A DNA stretch of 64,000 nucleotides, from assembly GCF_000308475.2 (NCBI RefSeq), contig NZ_BAFT02000057.1, positions 124,001 to 188,000 on the forward strand. The letters run 5' to 3'. Made by a program: the position numbers and the translations under genes. This document shows, piece by piece, positions 7,883-17,602 of the stretch (position 1 is its first letter; every line of letters starts with the position of its first letter). Under the pieces are notes generated by a model. The model made no database searches. It was given only the letters and a program-made list of their open reading frames with translations, and was not told where the DNA came from. This DNA comes from Nocardia brasiliensis NBRC 14402. Lineage in GTDB: Bacteria > Actinomycetota > Actinomycetes > Mycobacteriales > Mycobacteriaceae.

Positions 7883-9565
7883 ATGAAACCCACACAAAAA
7901 CGAGCGGGGCGATATGCCGCCTTCGCTTTAATCGCTACTGGGGCAATGGTGTTCGCGTCCGGCCCGGCCGCGTACGCGCAACCGCCTTCGAGTCCGTCGG
8001 CGCCTACGAGCTCCGACCTGTCTGCGGTGCCGAAAGAGGTGACCGTCGACCAGCAGGGCGCGGTCCAGCTCGTGGTGCCCAAGGAGCCGCTCGCGGCGCC
8101 GCAGGGAACGCCCGCCGAGGCTCCGGCCGCGGCCCAGGCGCACGCCCAGGGTGTCGAGCAGGCGCTGGCCGGAAACGGTGACAGCGCAGGCGATCTCGTC
8201 GTGGAGTCGGTGTTCCCGGTTGGTGAGGGGTCCACCGTCAGGCTGCGGCAGGAGATCGACAAGGTGCCGGTGTTCGGCGCGTCCGCGGCGCAGTCGCTGA
8301 CCGCGAACGGCTCGCTGATCTCGGTGACCGGCGCCCTGTCGAAGAAGTCCGAGGGCAAGTTCTCCAGCACGGCACCGACGTCCCAGGTCCAGCAGACCGC
8401 GCTGAAGAAGGTCGCCGCGGAGAGCAAGGCGGCGCCGGACCAGCTGTCGGTCACCGAGACCAAGGCGTACTGGTACGACGCGAAGCTGGCCGCCAAGGAC
8501 GACGCGCAGAGCGTGGCCGTCCCGGCGTTCAAGGTCGACATCACCGGTGTCAGCGCGGAGAAGAAGGGCGAGCCCGCGACGTGGGTCGTGTTCGTCGACG
8601 CGAACAACACCGGCAAGGTGCTCGACAGCTGGAGCGAGACCAAGCACCTCAACCGCGTCGTGTGTGACAACGCGAACCGGCGCATCGACCCCAACCGGGC
8701 CGGTTGCGGCACCGGTAGCCTGCGTTCGACCCGCTCGGAGGGCCAGGGCCCCACGGGTATTCAGGATGTCGACAAGATCTACGACTACCTGGGTAACACC
8801 GAGCGGTTCTACGCTCAGTACACCAAGGTGCCGAACCTGACCAACCTGATCGGCTCCGACACCGGTGACGGCAAAGGCAAGGCGCTGCGCGCCACCGTGC
8901 GCCTCTGCACCACCACCGCATGCCCCTACCAGAACGCCTTCTGGTCCGGCAGCTACATGGCCTACGGTTCGGGTCTGACCACCGAGGACATCACCGCGCA
9001 CGAGCTCACGCACGGCGTCACCCAGCACACCAACGGTCTCGTCTACCGCAACGAGCCGGGCGCGATCAACGAGTCCATGTCCGACGTCTTCGGCGAGCTC
9101 ACCTTCCTGGTGAACACCAGCAACCCGTGCAACACCCCGGCCAACCGCTGGAAGCTCGGCGCCTGCAGCTCGATCGGCGTGATCCGGGACATGCAGAACC
9201 CCAACGCCTACCAGGATCCCGACACCTACCGCGGCCGGTACTGGTACACCGGCACCGGTGACAACGGCGGCGTCCACATCAACAGCGGCGTCGGCAACAA
9301 GACCGCGCAGATCATGGTCGACGGCGGCAGCCTCAACGGCGTGACCGTCACCGCGATCGGCATCGCGAAGACCGCGGCCCTGTACTGGACGACGCAGACG
9401 CTCCTGTCGTCGAACTCCAACTACGCGGCGCTGTCCACCGCGTTGAAGACCGCGTGCAACACCAACGTGCGCAACCAGACGGCCGGCACCACGGCCGCCG
9501 ACTGCGTGCAGGTGGCCAACGCCACCAAGGCGACCAAGCTGCCGCAGCAGCAGGCTCGCACCTGA
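7883..9565 (+). CDS. Secreted M4 (thermolysin-family) zinc metalloprotease
   Basis: 560 residues from ATG 7883, chosen because the signal peptide starts there (MKPTQKRAG, a hydrophobic core, then AAYAQPP). An FTP-like propeptide follows (about 45-230). The catalytic domain has the zinc motif HELTH at 373-377 and the third ligand Glu397 in GAINESMSDVFGE, with the M4 spacing of 19 residues. The active-site His is in GDNGGVHINSG. Several Cys residues (CDNANRRIDPNRAGCG) suggest disulphides. It is an extracellular neutral protease that matures by removal of the propeptide. The gene stands alone with a strong terminator 20 bp downstream. Confidence 0.93.
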   Translation: MKPTQKRAGRYAAFALIATGAMVFASGPAAYAQPPSSPSAPTSSDLSAVPKEVTVDQQGAVQLVVPKEPLAAPQGTPAEAPAAAQAHAQGVEQALAGNGDSAGDLVVESVFPVGEGSTVRLRQEIDKVPVFGASAAQSLTANGSLISVTGALSKKSEGKFSSTAPTSQVQQTALKKVAAESKAAPDQLSVTETKAYWYDAKLAAKDDAQSVAVPAFKVDITGVSAEKKGEPATWVVFVDANNTGKVLDSWSETKHLNRVVCDNANRRIDPNRAGCGTGSLRSTRSEGQGPTGIQDVDKIYDYLGNTERFYAQYTKVPNLTNLIGSDTGDGKGKALRATVRLCTTTACPYQNAFWSGSYMAYGSGLTTEDITAHELTHGVTQHTNGLVYRNEPGAINESMSDVFGELTFLVNTSNPCNTPANRWKLGACSSIGVIRDMQNPNAYQDPDTYRGRYWYTGTGDNGGVHINSGVGNKTAQIMVDGGSLNGVTVTAIGIAKTAALYWTTQTLLSSNSNYAALSTALKTACNTNVRNQTAGTTAADCVQVANATKATKLPQQQART

Positions 9566-9584
9566 CAACCATTACCGGTTGAAC

Positions 9585-9629
9585 GGACGTCTCACCGAGC
9601 TCGCCACAGGCTCGGTGAGACGTCCTTTT
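9585..9629 (+). terminator. Rho-independent terminator of the metalloprotease gene
   Basis: A perfect 16-bp stem (GGACGTCTCACCGAGC, 9585-9600, with its complement at 9610-9625), a 9-base loop and TTTT directly after. It ends 20 bp before the GTG of the next gene. Confidence 0.9.
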
Positions 9630-9649
9630 GTGCTCGGTAAGGTGCGACG

Positions 9650-10327
9650 GTGGACAATCCAGCGCTGTCGGCGCTCGCCGGACGGGTGCGCGCGCACGCC
9701 GCCGGTGGCGACGGCAGGTATCTGCTCGGCATCGCGGGCCCGCCGGGGGCGGGAAAGTCTACCCTGTCGGTAGCCCTGCGCGACGCGCTGAACCACGAGG
9801 CGGGGGCCCCGGTCGCCGAGGTCGCGCCGATGGACGGCTACCACCTGACCAACGCGGCGTTGCGGGCCACGGAAAGTCTTGCGCGCAAAGGCGAACCGGA
9901 CACCTTCGATACGGCGGCCTTCCTCGCGAATCTGCGCCTGCTGCGCGATACCCACGTCGGCGTGGCGGTGCCGTGGCCGGTCTTCGATCGCACCCTGGAC
10001 GAGCCGACACCGGCGGGTGTCGTGTTCGACCGGCAGACCATCGCGATCGTCGAGGGCAATTACCTGCTGCTCGACGATGTCGCGGACCGGCAGTGGTCGG
10101 CGGTCCGCCGGCTGCTCGACGAATGCTGGTACCTCGACGCCCCGCGCGACGTGCTGGAGAAACGGTTGTTGCACCGGCATCTGCACGGCGGCCGCACCCC
10201 GGCGGCGGCCCAGGTCAAGGTGCGCGAGAGCGACCTGCGCAACGCCGATCTCGTCGCCGCCACGAAGCCGCGCGCCGATCTCGTGCTGGTTCAGCGCGGC
10301 GGGCGGTACGAGCCCGTCGAACTCTGA
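9650..10327 (+). CDS. Nucleoside/nucleotide kinase family protein (PRK/uridine-kinase fold)
   Basis: 225 residues from a GTG. The P-loop GPPGAGKST is at 30-38, MDGYHLTNAAL follows the phosphoribulokinase/pantothenate-kinase pattern, and EGNYLLLDD plus DAPRDVLEKRLLHRHL supply the Walker B-like and lid regions. It belongs to the uridine kinase/FrcK-like group that phosphorylates a small sugar or nucleoside using ATP. The substrate cannot be told from sequence. It is convergent with pgi (7 bp gap). Confidence 0.85.
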   Translation: MDNPALSALAGRVRAHAAGGDGRYLLGIAGPPGAGKSTLSVALRDALNHEAGAPVAEVAPMDGYHLTNAALRATESLARKGEPDTFDTAAFLANLRLLRDTHVGVAVPWPVFDRTLDEPTPAGVVFDRQTIAIVEGNYLLLDDVADRQWSAVRRLLDECWYLDAPRDVLEKRLLHRHLHGGRTPAAAQVKVRESDLRNADLVAATKPRADLVLVQRGGRYEPVEL

Positions 10328-10334
10328 CCCGCGG

Positions 10335-11972
10335 TCATTTCCGGTCGCGGTACCACCGAATGAGCTCGTCGGTCGACGAATCTCCTTGCGGTGCAGGCTC
10401 TTCCGGTGAACTGAGCAGCGGTGCCAGGGCGAGCGCCTGCTGTTTGCCGAGTTCGACGCCCCACTGGTCGAAGCTGTCGATGCCCCAGATGGCGCCCTCC
10501 ACGAAGACCTGGTGCTCGTACAGCGCGATCAACTGGCCGACCACCGACGGTGTCAGCTGCGCGGCGAGGATAGTGGTGCTCGGCCGGTTGCCCGGCATCA
10601 CCTTGTGCGGCACCACCTTCGGGTCGGTGCCCTCGGCCGCGATCTCTTCGGCGGTCTTGCCGAACGCGAGCACCTTGGTCTGCGCGAACAGGTTGCTCAT
10701 CAGGATGTCGTGCATGCTGCCGGTGCCGTCCCGGGTGGGCAGATCGTCGGTGGGACGGGCGAATCCGATGAAATCCGCCGGTACCAGCCGCGTGCCCTGG
10801 TGCAGCAGTTGATAGAACGCATGCTGTCCGTTGGTTCCGGGCTCGCCCCAGAAGATTTCGCCGGTGGCGGTGCTGACCGGCGTACCGTCGGCGCGCACCG
10901 ACTTACCGTTCGACTCCATCGTGAGCTGCTGCAGATACGCCGGGAAGCGCGCGAGATCGTTCGAATAGGGCAGCACCGCATGCGATTGCGCGCCGAAGAA
11001 ATTCGAGTACCAGACGCCGAGCAGGCCGAGCAGCACCGGTGCGTTCGCGTCGAGCGGCGCCTGCGCGAAATGCTCGTCCACGGCGTGCATGCCCGCCAGG
11101 AACTCGGCGAAACGCTCCTTGCCGATGGCCGCCATCACGGCGAGCCCGATCGCGGAATCCACCGAGTAGCGTCCGCCGACCCAGTCCCAGAAACCGAACA
11201 TGTTGGCGGTGTCGATGCCGAATTCGGCCACCCGTTCGGCATTGGTCGAGACCGCGACGAAGTGCTTGGCGACCGCGTCCTCGCCCAGGGCCGCCACCAG
11301 CCAGCGGCGGGCCGCGGTGGCGTTGGTCAGGGTCTCCAGCGTGGAGAAGGTCTTGGACGCGACGATGAACAGCGTTGTGGCAGGGTCGAGTCCGTCCAGC
11401 TTCGCCACCAGGTCGGCCGGGTCGACATTGGAGACGAACCGGGCGGCGACGCCGGCGTCGACGTAATGCCGCAGCGCCTGATACACCATCACCGGCCCGA
11501 GATCCGACCCGCCGATGCCGATATTGACCACGGTCTCGATGCGCGCACCTGTGGCGCCGCGCCACTGGCCCGCCCGCACCGCGTCGGTGAATTCGCCCAT
11601 CCGCCGCAGCACCTCGTGCACCTCGGCGCCGGCGTCCGCGCCGTCGACGACGACGGACTCGCCAGCGGGCGCCCGCAGGGCGATGTGGGCGACCGCGCGA
11701 TCCTCGGAGGTGTTGATGTGCGCGCCCGCGAACATCGCGTCCCGGCGCTCGGCCACCTTCGCCTCGCGCGCCAATTCGACGAGCAGGTGCAAGGTTTCCC
11801 GCGTGAGGCGATGCTTGCTGTAATCGATGTGCAGGTCCGCGACGTCGACGGTCAGCTCGCTGCCGCGAGCCGGGTCGTCGGCGAAGATCTCCCGCAGGTG
11901 CTGCCCCGCGATCGCGTCGAAATGCTCTTGCAGTTTCCGCCAGGCCGCCGTCGCGGTGATGTCGCTGCTCAC
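10335..11972 (-). CDS. pgi: Glucose-6-phosphate isomerase
   Basis: 545 residues, a normal length for bacterial long-type Pgi. Signatures include NIGIGGSDLGPVMVYQAL, FIVASKTFSTLETLTNA, a GGRYSVDSAIGL loop, the catalytic Glu in ESNGKSV and the C-terminal motif GIDSFDQWGVELGK. It interconverts glucose-6-phosphate and fructose-6-phosphate in the cytosol. The start is a GTG at 11972 (VSSDITAT). The position beside the chorismate mutase/pcrA block matches Rv0946c in M. tuberculosis. Confidence 0.97.
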   Translation of the reverse strand: MSSDITATAAWRKLQEHFDAIAGQHLREIFADDPARGSELTVDVADLHIDYSKHRLTRETLHLLVELAREAKVAERRDAMFAGAHINTSEDRAVAHIALRAPAGESVVVDGADAGAEVHEVLRRMGEFTDAVRAGQWRGATGARIETVVNIGIGGSDLGPVMVYQALRHYVDAGVAARFVSNVDPADLVAKLDGLDPATTLFIVASKTFSTLETLTNATAARRWLVAALGEDAVAKHFVAVSTNAERVAEFGIDTANMFGFWDWVGGRYSVDSAIGLAVMAAIGKERFAEFLAGMHAVDEHFAQAPLDANAPVLLGLLGVWYSNFFGAQSHAVLPYSNDLARFPAYLQQLTMESNGKSVRADGTPVSTATGEIFWGEPGTNGQHAFYQLLHQGTRLVPADFIGFARPTDDLPTRDGTGSMHDILMSNLFAQTKVLAFGKTAEEIAAEGTDPKVVPHKVMPGNRPSTTILAAQLTPSVVGQLIALYEHQVFVEGAIWGIDSFDQWGVELGKQQALALAPLLSSPEEPAPQGDSSTDELIRWYRDRK

Positions 11973-12118
11973 GATCGCCGAGGTTACTCATCGCCCACCG
12001 TCCGCGCACGGCAATCTCTGCCGGAGAGTTGACCGTGGCGCGCCACCCACCCGACATACCGGCCATATCCGGCCTGCTCGCGAGGGCTGTCGCGGTGCCC
12101 GGTGATTACGCTGGGCGC

Positions 12119-13573
12119 ATGGTGTCCGAACGCGAAGTTCTCGAATCCGTCCCGACGCAACTGTGGATCGGTGGGCCCGTAGCGGCCACCGGCGGCGGCA
12201 CCTTCCCGGTGCACAATCCGGCGACCGGGGAGGTGCTGGCCCAGGTCGCCGACGCGACACCCGAAGACGCGGTGCGCGCGCTGGACGCGGCGGTCGCCGT
12301 GCAGGCCGAATGGGCGGCGCGGCCCTCGCGCGAGCGCGGCGAGATCCTGCGCACCGTGTTCGAGCAGATCACCGCGCGGGCCGAGGAGTTCGCGCTGCTG
12401 ATGACCCTGGAAATGGGCAAGGCGCTGCCGGAGAGCCGCAACGAGGTCAAATACGGCGCGGAGTTCTTCCGCTGGTTCAGCGAGGAAGCCGTGCGGGTGC
12501 ACGGCCGCTACCTGCACGCGCCCTCGGGCACCGGCCGGATCATGGTGCACAAGCAGCCGGTCGGGCCGTGCCTGGCGATCACGCCGTGGAATTTCCCGCT
12601 GGCCATGGGCACCCGCAAGATCGGCCCGGCGCTGGCCGCGGGCTGCACCATGATCGTCAAACCCGCCTCGGCGACCCCGCTGACGATGCTGGCGCTGGCC
12701 CGGCTGTGCAGCGAGGCCGGGCTGCCCGACGGGGTGCTCTCGGTGATCACGTCGAGCCGTTCCGGTGCGGTCACCCAGCCGCTGATCGATGATCCGCGGT
12801 TGCGCAAACTCACCTTCACCGGCTCCACCGAGGTGGGCAAGAAGCTGGTGCAGAGCTCGGCCAACGGTCTGTTGCGCACCTCGATGGAACTCGGCGGCAA
12901 CGCGCCCTTCGTGGTGTTCGACGACGCCGACGTCGACGCGGCGGTCCAGGGCGCGATGCTGGCGAAACTGCGCAACGGCGGCGAGGCGTGCACCGCGGCC
13001 AATCGTTTTCACGTGCAGCAGGGGGTGCTCGAGGAGTTCACCACCAAACTGGTCGAGGCCATGAGCAACAGCGTGGTCCTCGGCCCCGGCACCGACCCGG
13101 ACACCACCCTCGGCCCGCTGATCAACGAAGAACAGCTCGACACGGTGAGCGCACTCGTCGAGGACGCCGTGGCCAAGGGCGCCCAGCTCCGCCTCGGCGG
13201 CAAAGCCCCGGGCGGCCCCGGCTGGTTCTACCCGGCGACCATCCTCACCGACGTGCCGGCCCAGGCCAGGATCCGCACCGAAGAGGTCTTCGGGCCGGTC
13301 GCGCCGATCGTCGGCTTCAGCACCGAGGAGGAGGGCCTCGCCGCCGCCAACGACACCGAGTTCGGCCTCGTCAGCTACGTCTACACCCGCGACCTCGACC
13401 GCGCCCTGCGCGTCGCCGAGGGGCTCGAATCCGGCATGGTCGGCATCAACCGCGGCGTAATCTCCGACCCCGCAGCGCCTTTCGGCGGCGTCAAAGCGTC
13501 CGGCTTCGGCCGGGAGGGCGGCACCGAAGGCATCGAGGAATACCTCTCCACCAAGTACATCGCCCTCACCTGA
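12119..13573 (+). CDS. NAD(P)-dependent aldehyde dehydrogenase (succinate-semialdehyde dehydrogenase-like)
   Basis: 484 residues from ATG 12119; the upstream in-frame extension does not resemble the family. The catalytic Glu257 is in SMELGGNAP and the nucleophile Cys291 in GGEACTAANR, with the usual 34-residue separation. PWNFPLAMGTRKIGPALAAG and FTGSTEVGKKL mark the cofactor pocket, and EVFGPVAP and GGVKASGFGREGG the C-terminal part. This signature set is typical of GabD-type dehydrogenases oxidising succinate semialdehyde to succinate. The exact aldehyde remains uncertain. A terminator follows 11 bp after the stop. Confidence 0.88.
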   Translation: MVSEREVLESVPTQLWIGGPVAATGGGTFPVHNPATGEVLAQVADATPEDAVRALDAAVAVQAEWAARPSRERGEILRTVFEQITARAEEFALLMTLEMGKALPESRNEVKYGAEFFRWFSEEAVRVHGRYLHAPSGTGRIMVHKQPVGPCLAITPWNFPLAMGTRKIGPALAAGCTMIVKPASATPLTMLALARLCSEAGLPDGVLSVITSSRSGAVTQPLIDDPRLRKLTFTGSTEVGKKLVQSSANGLLRTSMELGGNAPFVVFDDADVDAAVQGAMLAKLRNGGEACTAANRFHVQQGVLEEFTTKLVEAMSNSVVLGPGTDPDTTLGPLINEEQLDTVSALVEDAVAKGAQLRLGGKAPGGPGWFYPATILTDVPAQARIRTEEVFGPVAPIVGFSTEEEGLAAANDTEFGLVSYVYTRDLDRALRVAEGLESGMVGINRGVISDPAAPFGGVKASGFGREGGTEGIEEYLSTKYIALT

Positions 13574-13584
13574 GCAGAAAACGA

Positions 13585-13616
13585 CCGCCCCGGGGTGAGA
13601 TACACCCGGGGCGGCC
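13585..13616 (+). terminator. Terminator after the aldehyde dehydrogenase
   Basis: CCGCCCCGGG (13585-13594) pairs with CCCGGGGCGG (13605-13614) around a 10-base loop, followed by CCTT. It may also serve the chorismate mutase gene arriving from the other strand. Confidence 0.8.
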
Positions 13617-13711
13617 TTGGGAATGCGGTTGTCGTACTGATAGCCGCATGGGTCTGTGGCCGTCTGTGGCGGCCGAGGAGGACTGTTCGAAAGTAGGTTG
13701 GGGACTGGCGG

Positions 13712-14008
13712 TCAGTGACCGAGACGGCCGCGCCCGAGGCGCAGCAGGAGCATGGCGAGGGTGTGGCCTTCCTGGCCGAGTTCGCTGAACCGCTCCAGCA
13801 CCTTCATCTCCCGGTTGTGCACGAGCCGAGGGCCGCCGGAGGCCATCCGCGTCCGGCCGATGATCCGGGAGATCTCCGTGCGGCGCTTGATGGCGGCAAG
13901 GATCTCCGCGTCGAGGCGATCGATCTCCTTACGGAGCTTGTCGATCTCCGCGTCGCTCTGCGGCAGAGCCGAATCGGACCCAGTCGTCGTTGCGGGGGTG
14001 CTCATCAT
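13712..14008 (-). CDS. Chorismate mutase, AroQ-delta type (intracellular)
   Basis: 98 residues, all helical, matching the short actinobacterial enzyme (Rv0948c in M. tuberculosis). The core EIDKLRKEIDRLDAEILAAI, then KRRTEISRIIG, RLVHNREMKVLERF and the invariant tail LLLRLGRGRLGH are present. The tail is the part that contacts DAHP synthase in the mycobacterial complex. It converts chorismate to prephenate for Phe and Tyr. The start may be either of the two adjacent Met codons (14008 or 14005). The 381-bp region in front separates it from pcrA. Confidence 0.93.
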   Translation of the reverse strand: MMSTPATTTGSDSALPQSDAEIDKLRKEIDRLDAEILAAIKRRTEISRIIGRTRMASGGPRLVHNREMKVLERFSELGQEGHTLAMLLLRLGRGRLGH

Positions 14009-14389
14009 TCATCTCCTCGTGTCAGAACATGGATCGGCGGGTGAGCCCGGCTCGTTACCGATCGGTTCTTTCACCGTGAAACAGACCTGGTAGGGCCTTC
14101 GAATTGTCCCCCCAGGATGTGCGCTCAGATACAAGTGCCGCGATGACGATATCCGGTTGTCAACCGAAACGGGGGTATCGCAGGACCACTGATCATCTGG
14201 CCAGTCTGCCACGACCCCGGGGCTGTGCAAAACGTTTGGTTTTGTGAATCTGCTGAGAAGAAGGACACGGTTTCATCGCACGGGCGGCCGGGCGAGTTCA
14301 CCATCCGTTCGCCGGCGCGGCACCGCACCGTCGGCGAGACAACCCGGGGCTTCAACTCTGTCGGTGCGCGCCGGTAGCGTGGATGGACG
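14009..14389. promoter_or_regulatory. Divergent intergenic region between chorismate mutase and pcrA
   Basis: 381 bp without a credible gene. It contains a perfect inverted repeat CGGTTG-T-CAACCG at 14154-14166 and a moderately AT-rich stretch at 14220-14260 that could hold promoters. The start of pcrA at 14390 has no clear Shine-Dalgarno sequence. Confidence 0.5.
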
Positions 14390-16996
14390 ATGGACATCAC
14401 GGTGGCTCCCCAGACGCAGGCCGGTCGCGCCCCACGGCCGGATTCGATCCATAACCCGCAGGTCACCGGTGGTAACGCCGAGGAAGCGCGGTCGGCTGTC
14501 GAGGAGGTGCGTGCGGTGCGAGCGCCGGTTCCGGAACCGCCGCCGTCGGTCGACGAGCAGGAGCAACGGCGTGTCGAACGGGAGCGTCGGCGCGCCGAGG
14601 AAGCCGAGCGCCTGCTCGACGGGCTCAATCCGCAGCAGCGCGCCGCGGTTGTGCACAGTGGCGCCCCGCTGCTGATCGTGGCCGGTGCCGGGTCGGGCAA
14701 GACCGCCGTGCTCACCCGCCGCATCGCCTACCTGCTCGCCGCGCGCGGCGTGACGCCCGGTCAGGTGCTCGCGATCACGTTCACCAACAAGGCTGCTGCC
14801 GAGATGCGGGAGCGGGTGACCGGACTGGTCGGCCCGCGGGCCAACAACATGTGGGTATCGACGTTCCACTCCAGTTGTGTCCGAATATTGCGCATGCAAG
14901 CCGCCCTGTTGCCGGGCATGAATTCGAATTTCTCCATCTACGATGCCGATGATTCGCGGCGACTGCTCACCATGATCAGTCGTGACTTCGATATCGACAC
15001 GAAGAAATACACGGCACGACTGCTGGCGACCGCGATCTCGAATCTCAAGAACGAGCTCATCGGGCCGCAGCAGGCCACCGCGGACGCCGAGTCGGATGAA
15101 ACCGAACTGCCCGCCCTGGTCGCGCGGGTCTACGTCGAGTACCAGCGGCGGTTGCGCGCGGCCAACGCCCTCGACTTCGACGACCTGATCGGCGAGACGG
15201 TGGCCCTGCTGCAGAACCACCCACAGGTCGCCGAGTACTACCGGCGTCGCTTCCGGCATGTGCTGGTCGACGAATACCAGGACACCAACCACGCGCAATA
15301 CGTGCTGGTGCGCGAACTCGTCGGGCATCACCGGGCCGAGCGCACCGAGGACCAGGCGCCGCCGAGCGAACTGTGTGTGGTGGGTGACGCGGACCAGTCG
15401 ATCTACGCGTTCCGCGGTGCCACCATCCGCAACATCGAAGAGTTCGAGCGCGACTTCCCGGACGCGGAAACCATTCTGCTGGAACAGAACTACCGGTCCA
15501 CCCAGCACATTCTCTCCGCCGCCAACGCGGTGATCTCGCGCAACGAGAACCGGCGCGACAAGAAACTGTGGACCGACTCCGGCGAAGGCGACCTGATCAC
15601 CGGCTATGTCGCCGACAACGAACACGACGAGGCGTCCTTCGTGGCGCGGGAGATCGATCGGCTGGTCGATCAGGGCGAAGCCAACTACTCCGACGTCGCG
15701 GTGTTCTACCGGACCAACAACAACTCCCGTGCGCTGGAAGAAATCTTCATCCGGATGGGCCTGCCGTACAAGGTGGTCGGCGGCGTCCGGTTCTACGAGC
15801 GCAAGGAGGTCCGCGATATCGTCGCGTACCTGCGGGTGCTGGAGAACCCCGACGACGCGGTGAGCCTGCGCCGGATCCTCAACACGCCCCGTCGCGGTAT
15901 CGGCGACCGGGCCGAAGCCTGCGTCGCCGTGCACGCCGAGCAGCGTGGCATCGGGTTCGCCGCGGCGCTGCGGGACGCGGCGGACGGCAAAGTGGCGCTG
16001 CTGAACACCAGGGCCCAGCGCGCGATCGCCGGCTTCCTCGACCTGCTCGAGGAGATCCGGGCCGCGGGCGTACAGGAGGACCTGGACTTCCCCGACGTCG
16101 GGAATGTGGTCGACGCGGTGCTGGAGCGCACCGGCTACCGCGGCGAACTGGAGGCCTCCGACGATCCGCAGGACGGCGCCCGGCTGGACAACCTCAACGA
16201 ACTCGTCAGCGTCGCACGGGAATTCAGTTCCGAAGCGCACAACAACGCGGAGGCGGCCCGGGAAGAGGGACTGCTGCCCGAGGTCGCCGAGGGCGAACCC
16301 GACCCCGGATCGCTCGCCGCGTTCCTCGAACGGGTCTCGCTGGTCGCCGACACCGACCAGATCCCGGACGAAGGCACCGGCGTGGTCACCATGATGACGC
16401 TGCACACGGCCAAGGGCCTGGAGTTCCCCGTGGTGTTCGTGACCGGTTGGGAAGACGGCCAGTTCCCGCACATGCGGGCACTCGGCGACCCGACCGAACT
16501 GGCCGAGGAACGCCGCCTCGCCTACGTCGGAATCACCCGGGCCAGGAAGCGGCTGTACCTGAGTCGCGCGGTCGTGCGCTCCGGTTGGGGACAACCGGTG
16601 TCCAACCCGGAATCCCGCTTCCTCCAAGAGATTCCGGGCCACCTGATCGATTGGCGGCGACTGGAGCCTGCCGGATCCCCGGCGAGCCGGGGCATCCGCA
16701 GGCGCGGCGACAGCGACGGCATGGAACGCGACTGGACCCGCGGCGACGGCTGGTCCGAACGCCCCGGCGTGCGTCCCGATCGGGGCCCGCGCCGCCCGGC
16801 GCCCGGTGCCGTGGGCAAGAACAACGCGAATCTGGTACTCGCCGTGGGCGATCGGGTCAGCGACGACAAGTACGGTCTCGGCAAGGTGGTCGCCGCCGAG
16901 GGCTTCGGCCCGTTGGCGACCGTCACCATCGACTTCGGTACCGCGGGCAAGATCCGGCTCATCCCGCAATACAGCAGGACGCTCGTCAAACTCTGA
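14390..16996 (+). CDS. pcrA: ATP-dependent DNA helicase UvrD/PcrA
   Basis: 868 residues, superfamily 1A helicase. The Walker A GAGSGKT is at 99-105, motif Ia FTNKAAAEMRERV, motif II VDEYQDTNHAQY, motif III GDADQSIYAFRGA, motif IV LEQNYRST, motif V TLHTAKGLEFPVVFVTGWE and motif VI AYVGITRARKRL. An unusual acidic N-terminal extension of about 75 residues precedes the Q-motif LNPQQRAAV. The C-terminus (SDDKYGLGKVV) is the Tudor-like domain that binds RNA polymerase in PcrA. It acts in nucleotide-excision repair and in clearing stalled polymerase and recombination intermediates. It is the orthologue of uvrD1 (Rv0949). Confidence 0.97.
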   Translation: MDITVAPQTQAGRAPRPDSIHNPQVTGGNAEEARSAVEEVRAVRAPVPEPPPSVDEQEQRRVERERRRAEEAERLLDGLNPQQRAAVVHSGAPLLIVAGAGSGKTAVLTRRIAYLLAARGVTPGQVLAITFTNKAAAEMRERVTGLVGPRANNMWVSTFHSSCVRILRMQAALLPGMNSNFSIYDADDSRRLLTMISRDFDIDTKKYTARLLATAISNLKNELIGPQQATADAESDETELPALVARVYVEYQRRLRAANALDFDDLIGETVALLQNHPQVAEYYRRRFRHVLVDEYQDTNHAQYVLVRELVGHHRAERTEDQAPPSELCVVGDADQSIYAFRGATIRNIEEFERDFPDAETILLEQNYRSTQHILSAANAVISRNENRRDKKLWTDSGEGDLITGYVADNEHDEASFVAREIDRLVDQGEANYSDVAVFYRTNNNSRALEEIFIRMGLPYKVVGGVRFYERKEVRDIVAYLRVLENPDDAVSLRRILNTPRRGIGDRAEACVAVHAEQRGIGFAAALRDAADGKVALLNTRAQRAIAGFLDLLEEIRAAGVQEDLDFPDVGNVVDAVLERTGYRGELEASDDPQDGARLDNLNELVSVAREFSSEAHNNAEAAREEGLLPEVAEGEPDPGSLAAFLERVSLVADTDQIPDEGTGVVTMMTLHTAKGLEFPVVFVTGWEDGQFPHMRALGDPTELAEERRLAYVGITRARKRLYLSRAVVRSGWGQPVSNPESRFLQEIPGHLIDWRRLEPAGSPASRGIRRRGDSDGMERDWTRGDGWSERPGVRPDRGPRRPAPGAVGKNNANLVLAVGDRVSDDKYGLGKVVAAEGFGPLATVTIDFGTAGKIRLIPQYSRTLVKL

Positions 16997-17064
16997 GCGG
17001 CGGTCGTACGGCAGGGCTGTTCGGCCCTGTCGTGCCGCCCGGGCACGGCGGTAGGGTCCGGACC

Positions 17065-17490
17065 ATGGACACGGTCGCGCAACACATCCTGTGGTTGTTC
17101 CCGATGCTGTGGCTGGGCATGGTGCTGGCCATCTCGTTCCTCGAGGCGCCGTTGAAGTTCCGTGCGCCCGGGATCACGGTGCCGCTCGGTCTGGGCATCG
17201 GGCGCTTGGTGTTCCGCGCGCTGAACGCCGTCGAAGCGGTACTCGCGGTGCTGCTGGTGATCGCAGCAGCGATCGTCGAGGCCACCACCGGCACCTGGAT
17301 CTGGTTGCTCCTCGCCGTGGTCGTGCTGGCAGGACAGATCGTGCTCGTGCGCCCGCCCCTCAGCAAACGAGCCGACCGAGTACTTGCCGGTGCAGAGCTG
17401 CCCCGCTCCCATGCGCATTTCTGGTACATCGGGTTGGAAGTGGTGAAGGTTGTCGGGCTGATCGGGTTGGGGATCAGCGCTGTGCCGTAG
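17065..17490 (+). CDS. Four-helix integral membrane protein of unknown function
   Basis: 141 residues from ATG 17065. Four hydrophobic segments are visible: residues about 8-25, 35-60 (LNAVEAVLAVLLVIAAAIVE), 65-85 (WIWLLLAVVVLAGQIVLV) and 118-140. Conserved-looking polar residues (Glu27, Lys31, Glu49, Arg92, His108, His110) may face a shared cavity. I do not recognise a named family; DUF4149-like small membrane proteins have a similar plan. It lies 68 bp after pcrA in the same direction and may be co-transcribed. Confidence 0.7.
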   Translation: MDTVAQHILWLFPMLWLGMVLAISFLEAPLKFRAPGITVPLGLGIGRLVFRALNAVEAVLAVLLVIAAAIVEATTGTWIWLLLAVVVLAGQIVLVRPPLSKRADRVLAGAELPRSHAHFWYIGLEVVKVVGLIGLGISAVP

Positions 17491-17602
17491 GGGCATTCTT
17501 GTGTCCGGCCGGTGCCGGATGCCGGCGGTGGGTTCGGGGCGCTGAGGTCACGGTCGATCGGTGTAGGAGACGATTGCAGCGGCGGAGGGGCCGGGGGTTT
17601 CC

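Noticed and set aside
14273..16969. 898-codon minus-strand ORF opposite pcrA
   Set aside because: It is the GC-driven antisense shadow of pcrA. The plus strand carries all helicase motifs, and the shadow shows no family.
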